58,400 nucleotides of DNA from Chloroflexota bacterium (GTDB lineage: Bacteria > Chloroflexota > Anaerolineae > UBA4142). Made by a program: the position numbers and the translations under genes. The notes below the pieces were generated by a model, which was not told where the DNA came from, made no database searches, and saw nothing but the letters and a program-made list of their open reading frames with translations. Where the stretch lies: contig JACRBM010000037.1 in the NCBI GenBank assembly GCA_016219275.1, positions 1-58,400 of the forward strand. The letters are read 5' to 3'. Below are positions 1 through 7,518 of the stretch, one piece after another; within the stretch, counting starts at the first letter, position 1, and each line of letters opens with the position of its first letter.

Positions 1-142
1 ACCGCTCGGCGTGGGTAACAGTCTTTGAAAAGAAGTCACGAGCCAACATGGAGAAAAAGAACTGCCCACGTGACCCGTCGAAACGCCGAGTCATTTTCTC
101 TGGGACACCCTGTTCGTGCAAATCTATTATACGAGGAGAAAG
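1..142. other. Left-edge non-coding stretch, possibly structured
   Basis: I see no convincing gene here. CTCGGCGT (5-12) can pair with ACGCCGAG (85-92), and CGTGGG (10-15) with CCCACG (66-71), so the segment could fold as an RNA, but I cannot match it to any known RNA family. The left end is cut by the window. Confidence 0.25.
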
Positions 143-193
143 ATGAGCAAATCGGATAAATCAAACGCCCGCGCTCAATTGAGCGCGGGCTAG
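143..193 (+). CDS. Possible 16-residue ORF ending in a terminator hairpin
   Basis: ATG at 143 is preceded by a good Shine-Dalgarno sequence (GAGGAG at 133-138) and a TATTAT-like box near 125. The reading frame encodes only 16 residues (MSKSDKSNARAQLSAG) and its TAG lies just after the 24-bp palindrome at 167-190, so translation would run through the hairpin. It could be a leader peptide, the remnant of a broken gene, or chance. No family is recognisable. Confidence 0.2.
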   Translation: MSKSDKSNARAQLSAG

Positions 194-200
194 TTTTCCG
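167..200. terminator. Perfect 24-bp palindrome, terminator-like
   Basis: GCCCGCGCTCAA followed directly by its reverse complement, then a short T-run (TAGTTTT). It lies 13 bp beyond the stop codon of the leftward SARP gene and could terminate transcription from either side. Confidence 0.6.
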
Positions 201-212
201 TTTGTTTGACTT

Positions 213-3206
213 TCAAGCAGTTGTTTCCACATTCTCCAGCGCGTACTCGATGGCTTGTTCCAACGACATTGCGCGTCCCGCCGCCCGCGCGGTTTCAAAT
301 GCCGCTTCACCTAGTTGTGCGCGCACCGCGCTCACGTCCTCCTCAAACGAGCGGCGGTCTTTGTCGTTCAGCATCTCGCGCAGTGCCGCCGTCGCGCCAA
401 GGAGTCGCGCGGCGTGTTCGTAGCGCTGTTCCGTCGCCGCCACTCGGCTGAATGCCCGGAGACATTCGAGGATTCCGCGCGTATTCCCCATCTCGCGGCG
501 AAGCGCCAACGCTTGCTGATAAAGCGTTTCTGCCTGACGACCATCCTGGCGACGGAGCGCGATGGTTCCCAAACTGAAAAGATCATTCGCCATAGCATTC
601 TTGTTCCCGAGTTCGCGGCGCACCTCCAGACTCTCGGTGAAAAGAGCCGCCGCGTGATCGAGATCACCCTGCGTCAGCGCAACATCGCCCCAGTATTCCA
701 GCGCATTACCGATGAACCACCGGTTGCCTGACCGTCGCGCATGATCGAGCGCGGACGCGTACAGTGTGGACGCGCGTGAGAGATCGCCATGACGATGGGC
801 AAACATGCCGTGCCCGATGTAAGTTCTCGCCGAGAGCCATTCAACGTTCAATTCCTGCGCGAGCGCGTGCGCTTCTTCAAACAACACGTTTGCCCTTGTC
901 GGATCGCGCATGGCGAATCCTCCCAATAAACTCGCCGCGATGGCGATACCTTCTTTGTCTTCGAATTGTCTGTACAGCGCGAGACTCTCCTCAAGCAATC
1001 CCTCACCTTTCGCCGGCTTGCCCATCAAAAATTCCAATCCGCCCAATCCCAAGAGTGTGCCAGCCCTTGCCCACACGATGACGCGATTCTCTAGAGCTCG
1101 TTCCATCCAGGTGTGCGCCTCATTCCAGTAGCCGCGGAAGATCCAGAACCACGCCAGCGCTCTGGCAAGGCGCAGCGCCATCTCGCCCCTAGCGTGATCC
1201 GTTTGCCCAAGCGACCATGTCAGCGCGGCGCGCAAGTTTTCCATATCGCGCTCCAGCCGCTCGCACCATTCCAGTTGTTCGCTGGCGAGCACATGGGGTT
1301 CGGCTTGTTCCGCGAATCGGAGGAACCAATCGCAATGCCGCCGGGCGTAGATTTCGGATTCGTTTGCTTCCGCCAATTTTTCGCGGGCGTACTGCCGCAT
1401 AGTTTCGAGCAAACGATAGCGCGTCGCATTGTCTCTTTGCTCTACAACGATGAGGGATTTGTCCAAGAGTGCGGTGAGCAAATCAAGCACAGTGGACAGG
1501 GGATGGTGGTCAGTGGTCAGATTGCTGTCCACTGACCACTGACCACTGACCACTGCTTCGATTGCTTCCAACGAAAAGCCGCCTGCAAAAACAGACAACC
1601 TCCGAAGCAAAGACCGCTCCGCGTCCGACAGCAAATCGTAACTCCAATCCATCGTTGCGCGCAGCGTTTGATGACGCGGCAATGCGGTCCGACTGCCACC
1701 GGTCAGCAGAGTGAAACGATCATCCAGCCGCGTCGCGATCTGCTCCGCCGATAAAACCTTCAGCCGCGCGGTTGCCAGTTCGATCGCAAGCGGAATGCCA
1801 TCCAACCGCGCGCACACTTGCGCGACTGGCGCAGCGTTTTCCGCAAGTCGCCAATTCGCTGTGACCACCAGCGCGCGCTCGACGAAAAGTTGGATCGCAT
1901 CATACTGTCGAAGTTGCGCAAGCGGCGGAATCCGCGCAGGGTCGGGGAGCGCGAGCGACGGCACGCGCCAAACCGTTTCGCCGCTTATATTCAACGGCTC
2001 GCGGCTCGTCGCCACAATTTGCAACTTGGGACACGCGCTCAATAGGGTTCCGATCAACTGTGCGCACGCGTCGAGCAGATGCTCGCAATTATCAGCGACG
2101 AGCAACAATTCTTTCGCGCGCAAATAATTCGTGAGGACAACCCGCAGCGACATCCCCGGCGATTCGCTCAAATTAAACACCATCGCAACCGATTGTGTCA
2201 CGAGCGCGGGATCGCTCAGTGCGGCGAGATCAACCCACCACACGCCGTGCTGAAAGCGTTCTTCCATTGCGAGTTCAGTTGCCACCTGCAACGCGAGCCG
2301 CGTTTTGCCGCAGCCGCCCGCGCCGGTGAGTGTCAGCAACCGCGTGGTCGTGAGTAATCGCTTGACCTCGACCATCTCGTTTTGCCGCCCGACAAAACTG
2401 GTGAGCGGCAGCGGCACGTTTGTCGGTGCGCGCGTTTTAAGTGTCCCATCGCGGATGCTCTCGTACAACGCGACTGTTTCGCGCGATGGCTCGACGCCTA
2501 ACTCTTGCTTCAACAAACGCCGACAAGTTTCGTACTGCGCGAGCGCGGCGCTGCGCAATCCACTGTACGCGAGCGCGCGCATCAATTGCCCATGCGCGTG
2601 TTCGTCCCACGGTTCAAGTTCGAGTTGTTGGCGCGCGTAGTTCTGCGCGAGTTCGTATTCGCCGCGTTCTTCAGAGTGCGCGGTTAAATCGCGCAGCGTG
2701 CGCAAAACCTGTTGTCCGATTTGCTCGCGCTTGAGCAACAGCCACTCTTCAACCGGCGCGCTGTCGCAGGAGAACCCATCGAGGAATTTGCCGCGATAGG
2801 TAGAGACTAGAGATTGGAGATTAGAGACGCTGTCCTGAACGGAGTGAAGGATTGGAGATTGGACCGTTGTCTGCAGGAGCCAAGTCATGGCATCGAGAGT
2901 GTAATCACTTGCCGCGTTGAATTGAATCGTGTCGCGCGTGATCAGCAAGAAGGGAGGTATGGCGCGGTGGTCGCCGATGGCTTGGCGGAGATTGGAGAGC
3001 GCGAGGCGCAAGTTGCGCAGCGCCTCGCGGTTGGGGAAATCGGGCCACAGCAAGCCCGCCAATGTCTCGCGCGCGTGAGGACGATCGTTTTCGACGGCAA
3101 GGTACGCGAGGAGCGCGCGCACTTTGTGCGATTCAAAGCTCGTGATCGGTTCGCCGTCCAACATTGCCTGAAACGCTCCCAGCAAAGAAAGCGCGAGATG
3201 CGGCAT
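213..3206 (-). CDS. SARP-family regulator with BTAD, NB-ARC ATPase and TPR regions
   Basis: A 997-residue transcriptional regulator of the AfsR/SARP class. An OmpR-type winged helix (about residues 1-95, FESHKVRALLAYLA) leads into a bacterial transcriptional activation domain (to about 250). An NB-ARC/STAND ATPase with P-loop GAGGCGKTR near residue 293 follows, then a TPR-rich C-terminus that probably senses a ligand or partner. I place the start at ATG 3206 because GGAGGAGGG lies just upstream; a TTG 21 bp earlier would put that ribosome site inside the gene. Two repeat insertions are translated: heptad repeats at about residues 114-134 (2803-2865) and a heptad hairpin at about 551-567 (1506-1553). 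It diverges from the 3413 lipoprotein gene, whose promoter has SARP-type direct repeats, so that gene is the likely target. Confidence 0.9.
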   Translation of the reverse strand: MPHLALSLLGAFQAMLDGEPITSFESHKVRALLAYLAVENDRPHARETLAGLLWPDFPNREALRNLRLALSNLRQAIGDHRAIPPFLLITRDTIQFNAASDYTLDAMTWLLQTTVQSPILHSVQDSVSNLQSLVSTYRGKFLDGFSCDSAPVEEWLLLKREQIGQQVLRTLRDLTAHSEERGEYELAQNYARQQLELEPWDEHAHGQLMRALAYSGLRSAALAQYETCRRLLKQELGVEPSRETVALYESIRDGTLKTRAPTNVPLPLTSFVGRQNEMVEVKRLLTTTRLLTLTGAGGCGKTRLALQVATELAMEERFQHGVWWVDLAALSDPALVTQSVAMVFNLSESPGMSLRVVLTNYLRAKELLLVADNCEHLLDACAQLIGTLLSACPKLQIVATSREPLNISGETVWRVPSLALPDPARIPPLAQLRQYDAIQLFVERALVVTANWRLAENAAPVAQVCARLDGIPLAIELATARLKVLSAEQIATRLDDRFTLLTGGSRTALPRHQTLRATMDWSYDLLSDAERSLLRRLSVFAGGFSLEAIEAVVSGQWSVDSNLTTDHHPLSTVLDLLTALLDKSLIVVEQRDNATRYRLLETMRQYAREKLAEANESEIYARRHCDWFLRFAEQAEPHVLASEQLEWCERLERDMENLRAALTWSLGQTDHARGEMALRLARALAWFWIFRGYWNEAHTWMERALENRVIVWARAGTLLGLGGLEFLMGKPAKGEGLLEESLALYRQFEDKEGIAIAASLLGGFAMRDPTRANVLFEEAHALAQELNVEWLSARTYIGHGMFAHRHGDLSRASTLYASALDHARRSGNRWFIGNALEYWGDVALTQGDLDHAAALFTESLEVRRELGNKNAMANDLFSLGTIALRRQDGRQAETLYQQALALRREMGNTRGILECLRAFSRVAATEQRYEHAARLLGATAALREMLNDKDRRSFEEDVSAVRAQLGEAAFETARAAGRAMSLEQAIEYALENVETTA
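1506..1553. repeat. Heptad hairpin repeat inside the SARP gene
   Basis: GTGGTCAGTGGTCAG (1506-1520), an 11-nt loop, then its reverse complement extended by one more 7-bp unit. It is translated in frame as a low-complexity segment (VVSGQWSVDS...TTDHHP) between ATPase and TPR regions. Confidence 0.85.
2803..2865. repeat. Heptad tandem repeat inside the SARP gene
   Basis: GAGACTA, GAGATTG, GAGATTA and GAGAC in succession at 7-bp steps, then GTCCTGAACGGAGTGAAGG and another GGATTGGAGATTGG run. It is translated within the activation domain. Confidence 0.75.
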
Positions 3207-3330
3207 GGCTTCCCTCCTCCGAGTCAAGCGCTAACTGGCTTGAGCAACCGAGTTATAGCGCAACGTGATGGAGTTAAATGCACACTGATTGGCAATCCAA
3301 TTATACCCCAGGGTTATACATTTCTCAATT

Positions 3331-3374
3331 CCCTACATCCTCCCTACGTTCTCCCTACGTTCGCTTGGTATAGT
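3331..3374 (+). promoter_or_regulatory. SARP-type direct repeats upstream of a -10 box
   Basis: CCCTACA (3331-3337), CCCTACG (3342-3348) and CCCTACG (3353-3359) are spaced by exactly 11 bp. They are followed after 9 nt by a -10-like TATAGT (3369-3374), with no recognisable -35. Heptameric direct repeats at 11-bp spacing about 8 bp upstream of the -10 are the known binding architecture of SARP activators, and the divergent gene encodes one. Confidence 0.6.
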
Positions 3375-3412
3375 CAAGCTGAACTTTTGATTTCCAATTC
3401 AAGGGGGAGAAA

Positions 3413-4477
3413 ATGAAAACGAAACTGTTTTTGATTTGTGCCATCGTGCTCTACGTTATCGCATTTGGCGCGTGCGCCACGCCGGCGCCAACGCCCGTGC
3501 CGCCGCCCGATCCCGCGTCGCTGATCAAAGTCCTGGTAGACACGCTCAATGCCGGGAACGTCGATGCGGCAATGGCTTTCTTCGCGGATGACGCGACTCA
3601 AACCCAAACGCCTCCGCCAGCGGGTACGTCGGGCGTGCGGACCGGCAAAGAACAGATCCGTGATTTTTACAAGGGCTTGATCGCCGACCACTTTAGCGTT
3701 GAGTTGAGCAACGTCAGGGCGGTAAGCGACAAGATCACCTACACCTGCACGTTTTCCACGGATTCGTACAAGAAAATGGGTGTCGCCCCGCTCGTCACGA
3801 TTGAGGAAGCCGTGTTCGTGGGAGGCAGGATCAAGTCTCAAACGATTACCGTGACGCCAGAATCGCTTGCAAAGATCCAAGCCGCGATGGCGGCGGCGCA
3901 AGCCAAGACGGCGCCTCCAAAAAAAATCCTGCTGATCCTCGCGTCGGAAAAATCGGAGGACATGGAACTTGTGCTAACCAAAGAAGTTGGCGTGATGGTT
4001 AGTACGCTTGAAAAGGCGAGCTACAAAGTAGTCGTGGCGTCGGCTTCAGGTCAGCCCCTTGTGGGAAGCGCAACAACTCTGAAACCGGATCTGAAATTGG
4101 CAGATGTCCAAGTAGACGACTATGCCGGTGTCATCGTGCCATGCTTGGCGCCCATCTCGTCCGAGTTCAAAGTTCCCCCTGACGCTGCCGAGATTGTAAA
4201 AAAAGCAGTCGCACAAGGAAAGCCGGTTGCTGCCCAGCTCACTGGTGTTTTTACATTGGCCGCCGCCGGTGTTTTGAATGGCAAACAATTCGCGATAAAC
4301 CCCGGTTATGAAAATTACATTCCCAAAGCCGGAGGCATATTCAAAGGCGCAGGCGTCGTCCAAGACGGGAACATCGTCACTTCGGGGACTTGTCCCAAGA
4401 TGGCGTCGGCGGCACGCCCTGATGGAACCACCGAGTTGACCCAAAAGTTCATCGCTTTGCTTGCATCCGCTCGCTGA
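3413..4477 (+). CDS. Lipoprotein with NTF2-like and DJ-1/PfpI-like domains
   Basis: 354 residues. A signal peptide ends in a lipobox (FGAC, Cys at about 21), followed by a short Ala/Thr/Pro linker, so the protein should be anchored outside the membrane. Residues about 35-150 resemble an NTF2/SnoaL-like domain (ALNAGNVDAAMAFFADDA-type start). Residues about 165-350 resemble the DJ-1/PfpI fold (KKILLILASEKSEDMEL, then DDYAGVIVPC, then KPVAAQLTGVFTLAAAGVLNGK). In catalytic PfpI/DJ-1 proteins the last motif reads AAICHG; here it is AAQLTG, so the nucleophilic Cys is missing and the domain is probably non-enzymatic. AAGGGGGAG lies at a good distance from ATG 3413. Its promoter carries SARP-type repeats. 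Confidence 0.75.
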   Translation: MKTKLFLICAIVLYVIAFGACATPAPTPVPPPDPASLIKVLVDTLNAGNVDAAMAFFADDATQTQTPPPAGTSGVRTGKEQIRDFYKGLIADHFSVELSNVRAVSDKITYTCTFSTDSYKKMGVAPLVTIEEAVFVGGRIKSQTITVTPESLAKIQAAMAAAQAKTAPPKKILLILASEKSEDMELVLTKEVGVMVSTLEKASYKVVVASASGQPLVGSATTLKPDLKLADVQVDDYAGVIVPCLAPISSEFKVPPDAAEIVKKAVAQGKPVAAQLTGVFTLAAAGVLNGKQFAINPGYENYIPKAGGIFKGAGVVQDGNIVTSGTCPKMASAARPDGTTELTQKFIALLASAR

Positions 4478-4486
4478 GTTTTTGAA

Positions 4487-4517
4487 AGACCCTTCGGGTC
4501 TTAAACCCGAAGGGTCT
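4487..4517. repeat. Palindromic repeat (AGACCCTTCGGGT family)
   Basis: A 13-bp perfect stem, AGACCCTTCGGGT and its reverse complement, around a 5-nt loop. It lies between the lipoprotein gene and the small gene at 4534 and resembles the 14314 and 39749 palindromes in layout. Confidence 0.8.
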
Positions 4518-4533
4518 GCCACTGGAAACCGCG

Positions 4534-4743
4534 ATGACGACCCAGGAACCGCGCTATCTCGCATATATGTTGCGCTTGTGGCAAGTGCGCGACAACGGAG
4601 AAACGACTTGGCGCGCTTCGCTCGAAGATCCGCACTCCGGCGAGCGGCGCGGTTTTGCGTCGCTGGAAATGCTGTTCGCATTTTTGCGAGAACAGACATG
4701 TACAGAAACGCGGCAGCAAGAAAATAGTCCGAAAGTCAATTAG
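4534..4743 (+). CDS. Small conserved protein of unknown function
   Basis: 69 residues, MTTQEPRYLAYMLRLWQVRD followed by NGETTWRASLEDPHSGERRG and a FASLEMLFAFLREQT helix. Proteins with this WQVRDNGETTWRASLEDP core are common as stand-alone small proteins in Chloroflexota; I know of no assigned function. There is no signal peptide or metal-binding motif. It lies just after a palindromic repeat and is followed by a strong hairpin, so it looks like the last gene of the lipoprotein transcript. Confidence 0.6.
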   Translation: MTTQEPRYLAYMLRLWQVRDNGETTWRASLEDPHSGERRGFASLEMLFAFLREQTCTETRQQENSPKVN

Positions 4744-4772
4744 TCGTCTGGTCAAATCAAGTGCGCGCCATA

Positions 4773-4812
4773 GCAAAACCAAGAGCGGATTCGTCGCCGC
4801 TCTTGGTTTTGC
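4773..4812. terminator. Strong 16-bp hairpin
   Basis: GCAAAACCAAGAGCGG (4773-4788), an 8-nt loop, and the exact reverse complement (4797-4812). The T-rich run is within the stem (GGTTTTGC). It probably terminates the 3413-4743 transcript. Confidence 0.65.
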
Positions 4813-4890
4813 ATAAATTAGAATCCTCATGCCGGGTTTATCCTTCAAATGGTCTCTGATGTTCCACCATTGAGGAGCTACGATCCTATT

Positions 4891-5059
4891 TTGCCCTACC
4901 CGATACGCGTGTTATACTATGATTCAATCAAAGTAGGGACGAACAAAACAAATGCCAATTCAAAAAGCCACCGCTAAAGCGAAAAGTAATATCGCGTTCA
5001 TCAAACAGTCAATTGACAAACATATTGCCCGGTACTTTGACCGCGCGTTTGGTGATTAG
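4891..5059 (+). pseudogene. Decayed copy of the mvaD promoter and 5' end
   Basis: TTGCCC (4891-4896), 16 nt, TATACT (4913-4918), then an ATG (4952) encoding MPIQKATAKAKSNIAFIK before the sequence diverges and stops at 5057-5059 (35 residues). The intact mvaD at 20619 has TTGCCG-N16-TATACT and begins MLQKATAEAKSNIAFIKYWG. The shared promoter spacing, leader and first 17 residues show that this is a 5' fragment of an mvaD copy. Everything after the shared start, including the decarboxylase core, is missing. Expression of the 35-residue remnant is possible, since the promoter looks intact, but function is unlikely. Confidence 0.75.
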
Positions 5060-5119
5060 TCTGGGAACTCGTGGTGCCAGCGTGAATGCCTTTCCTATTC
5101 CGCTGACCTGAAAGGTCAA

Positions 5120-5150
5120 AAATCCGCGCTTCTCCAAGCGCGGATTTTTT
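5120..5150. terminator. Bidirectional rho-independent terminator
   Basis: AAATCCGCGCTT, loop CTCC, AAGCGCGGATTT, then TTT; A-runs flank the other side as well, so it can act on both strands. It lies 65 bp beyond the stop of the MoaD-like gene and probably ends the long leftward operon. Confidence 0.8.
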
Positions 5151-5214
5151 AACTGCATTATTGAAGTTGGCTCGTGTGATTTCTGAGCTTGAGGTCCACG
5201 AAATTCGGATTGAT

Positions 5215-5460
5215 TCAACCGCCAAAGTAGGGGTGTTGGATGCGCACGTCGTCTCCAGCGTTCAAGCGGATTTGATCGAACATGTCCGGTTTGATGACCA
5301 CGCCGTTGATGATAAAGACCAGGTAGCTCTTGCCGGTTTTTGCTTTGAGCGTTTTGATCATAGGATCATCCGCCAGTTTTTCCTCATACGCCGCGACCAG
5401 ATCGGACAGCGGCGCGCCCGGCGGAATATCGCAACCTGGCGACCCGATGAGAACTCGCAT
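5215..5460 (-). CDS. MoaD/ThiS-family sulfur carrier-like protein
   Basis: 81 residues ending in ...RIQHPYFGG. The C-terminal Gly-Gly is the hallmark of beta-grasp carriers that are adenylated and thiocarboxylated by an E1-like enzyme. The middle (SYLVFIINGVVIKPDMFDQI followed by RLNAGDDVRI) fits the ThiS/MoaD pattern. I start at ATG 5460, 8 bp after the stop of the E1-like gene, with AGAGGAAG upstream. As a partner of the adjacent ThiF/MoeB-like gene and a distant neighbour of the aldehyde:ferredoxin oxidoreductase, it probably supplies sulfur for the Mo/W pterin cofactor; a different thio-modification is possible. It is the last gene of the leftward operon. Confidence 0.75.
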   Translation of the reverse strand: MRVLIGSPGCDIPPGAPLSDLVAAYEEKLADDPMIKTLKAKTGKSYLVFIINGVVIKPDMFDQIRLNAGDDVRIQHPYFGG

Positions 5461-5468
5461 AGCTTCCT

Positions 5469-6227
5469 CTATTCGTACGTAGACATCGCGCAGACACAAT
5501 CTTTGGACGGTCCCTGCAAGGGAATGATCTCGAACTCGTTGCGCCATAGATCGAATTGGATCATTCCCTGCGCCAGGGACGTGTGGTTTCCGGACAGAAA
5601 CTTGAGCGCTTCGTTAGCGGCAAGCGTGGCGGCAAAAGTTGGAATGGTTCCGAGAATCCCGACGGTATCAAGCCAAGGGATATTGTCGCTGGGCTGGATA
5701 TTGGGGAAGAGACAACGTAAGCAGGGTGTACGTCCGGGAATCGTAAGCAACACAGTCCCTTTGCTTCCCAGCACGCCGCAGTGAATCCACGGCTTGCGCA
5801 ATCGAATGGCGGCGTCGTTAAGAATGAGCCGGGTCGCGATATTGTCCAAAGCATCGAGAATCAGGTCGGTGTCTGTCATCAGTTGATCGATGTTGCTCTG
5901 CGAAATTTCCAGCACCTCGGCTTGAATCTGAACTTGACTGTTCACCAATCGCAACTTGCGACCCGCCGCTTCCGCTTTGAAAGCGTTCTGTGCCACATCC
6001 TCCTCGTCGAAAAGAATCTGGCGGTGCAAGTTTCCCAGTTCCACACGATCGCGGTCAACCAGTCGCACGCGCCCCACTCCCGCGCGAACGAGCAGGTGCG
6101 CCAGGGTACTGCCGAGTGCGCCTACCCCGGCGATCAACACCGACGACGATCTCAGCCGCGCTTGCCCCTCCAGACCGAGACCGTGAAAAATGATCTGCTT
6201 TTTGTACCGGTCGTTCGCATCGCTCAC
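5469..6227 (-). CDS. ThiF/MoeB/HesA-type E1-like adenylyltransferase
   Basis: 252 residues. A Rossmann nucleotide-binding loop, GVGALGS, near residue 35 is followed by LVDRDRVELGNLHRQILF, the family's ATP-binding segment with conserved Asp and Arg, and by DALDNIATRLILND. Zinc-type cysteine pairs occur in TPCLRC and, near the C-terminus, in DCVC. The enzyme would adenylate the C-terminal Gly-Gly of the carrier encoded next door. I use GTG 6227 as start, with AAAGGTGAG just upstream and 11 nt after the previous stop; upstream codons in this frame merely overlap the preceding gene. Carrier plus E1 in an aldehyde:ferredoxin oxidoreductase operon points to tungsto- or molybdopterin biosynthesis. 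Confidence 0.85.
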   Translation of the reverse strand: MSDANDRYKKQIIFHGLGLEGQARLRSSSVLIAGVGALGSTLAHLLVRAGVGRVRLVDRDRVELGNLHRQILFDEEDVAQNAFKAEAAGRKLRLVNSQVQIQAEVLEISQSNIDQLMTDTDLILDALDNIATRLILNDAAIRLRKPWIHCGVLGSKGTVLLTIPGRTPCLRCLFPNIQPSDNIPWLDTVGILGTIPTFAATLAANEALKFLSGNHTSLAQGMIQFDLWRNEFEIIPLQGPSKDCVCAMSTYE

Positions 6228-6238
6228 GAACTCACCTT

Positions 6239-7498
6239 TCACGATTGGTGCAAGTTGCTCGCCGCAACGACTCCAATTCCCGCGCAAATCAAAGCATCTG
6301 CCGTCAAGTTCACCGAATCGTGTTTGTCTAAATAGTTTCTGAGAAGCGCCGGCATCAATCCTTTCGCTTCGACATCGGCTTTGGCGGCAAAATAATCCAG
6401 AATGTCCGATGGATGCTCGCGACATTTTTCGGTTTCGACTTCGCCGCCTTCGTGCTTCGCTGAGATGTTCGGCACGACCTTTGCCAGTTCCACCAATTCG
6501 TCCCGGCGATTGTACGGCTGCCGCACGATTGATTTCCAGGTTTCCGTGATGTGATGCTCGAAACGCACCTTGTCTTCCAAACCAAGCGCTCGTCTTAGTT
6601 TCGCAGACTGGATGATGGTGTCGTTGTTGACCGAGTTGGAAAGATTGAATCCGATGAGACTGGTTGTGTCGTCCTGCCGCGAAAATAGTTTGGCGGTCAT
6701 CAACGTCCACAACACCGAAAGCGGATTGTCGTTTCCCATGAACACGGAAATCTTGAACTCGATGTCCACACCTAACTTGTAAAGCAAGTATCCGGCGAGC
6801 ACCGTGCCGGGGTTGATGTTGAGGACTTGGCGCACGCCGTAGGTGGTGTAGTGATAGAGAAACTCGTCCACCCATTTGAAAGGATAGTCATTGGGCTGAC
6901 CAACTCCACCAAAGTAGCCGGTGATCGTGTCCGGTCCTCCCAGGTGGATATTGCTGCCATCGGTCCCCTTGGTATCCAGCGTTTCCACGTACGTCGCGCC
7001 GACGATCTGCACCGCCAGCGCGGTTGCCAGAATATCGCCATGGTCCTTGCGTTGCTCTTTCATGTTTCGCACACGGATGTAGCGACCGGGCATCAACTCG
7101 CGTTTTTCAATTGCTTGTTTGGCTTCGGCGATCAACCAGGGAAAATATTGCAGTGCGCTGATTTCCAGCGTCACGGCATTTTTTGTGTTGATTGCGGCAG
7201 GATTGATCCCACGACTCTGGTAGTAGTCGAACATGGAGATGAATGCTCCAGTGTCGCGCTGCGCGGCGAGCCATTCCAGATCAGCCACATAGGGCGATTG
7301 CATCTCTTTCAAACGCGCCATGAGATTTTCCGGCTTGCGCGCGTCGGCGGCTTTAGCGTTGATTGCCTGGGGTCCGCCATAGCGCTCTACGATTTCTAGC
7401 AGCCGGTTGACCGACTCGTTGTTCGGATCGGCGAGAACCGCATTCACTTCGACTAAACGTTCTTCTTCGATACGTACACGATCGCGCAAATTTTCCAT
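6239..7498 (-). CDS. Unrecognised 419-residue protein of the AOR operon
   Basis: I do not recognise a family. The start is ATG 7498 (MENLRDRVRIEEERLVEVNA), with a GAGGA 8 nt upstream; a TTG 15 bp earlier is less likely. There is no signal peptide or membrane segment, and the protein reads as a soluble enzyme. Candidate binding motifs are LGGPDTITGYFGGVGQP, LNINPGTVLAGYLLYKLGVD, VFMGNDNPLSVLWTLMTAK, a His pair in FEHHITETW, HEGGE, and SDILDYFAAKADVEA. The alternation of short hydrophobic strands with Gly/Asn/Asp turns would suit an alpha/beta (TIM-type) barrel, but this is only an impression. It lies between the E1-like gene and the PanB-family gene, so a carbon-chain or C1 reaction in the same pathway is a reasonable guess. 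Confidence 0.6.
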   Translation of the reverse strand: MENLRDRVRIEEERLVEVNAVLADPNNESVNRLLEIVERYGGPQAINAKAADARKPENLMARLKEMQSPYVADLEWLAAQRDTGAFISMFDYYQSRGINPAAINTKNAVTLEISALQYFPWLIAEAKQAIEKRELMPGRYIRVRNMKEQRKDHGDILATALAVQIVGATYVETLDTKGTDGSNIHLGGPDTITGYFGGVGQPNDYPFKWVDEFLYHYTTYGVRQVLNINPGTVLAGYLLYKLGVDIEFKISVFMGNDNPLSVLWTLMTAKLFSRQDDTTSLIGFNLSNSVNNDTIIQSAKLRRALGLEDKVRFEHHITETWKSIVRQPYNRRDELVELAKVVPNISAKHEGGEVETEKCREHPSDILDYFAAKADVEAKGLMPALLRNYLDKHDSVNLTADALICAGIGVVAASNLHQS

Positions 7499-7518
7499 TG
7501 AGTAATTCCTCAAGCCCT

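Noticed and set aside
3252-3280. Promoter for the SARP gene (TATAAC on the minus strand)
   Set aside because: No acceptable -35 at the right distance; too weak to annotate.
5469-6875. A 468-residue reading of the E1-like gene
   Set aside because: The first roughly 215 residues are Arg/His-rich antisense-frame translation of the neighbouring 6239 gene; family similarity starts at GTG 6227, which has a ribosome site.
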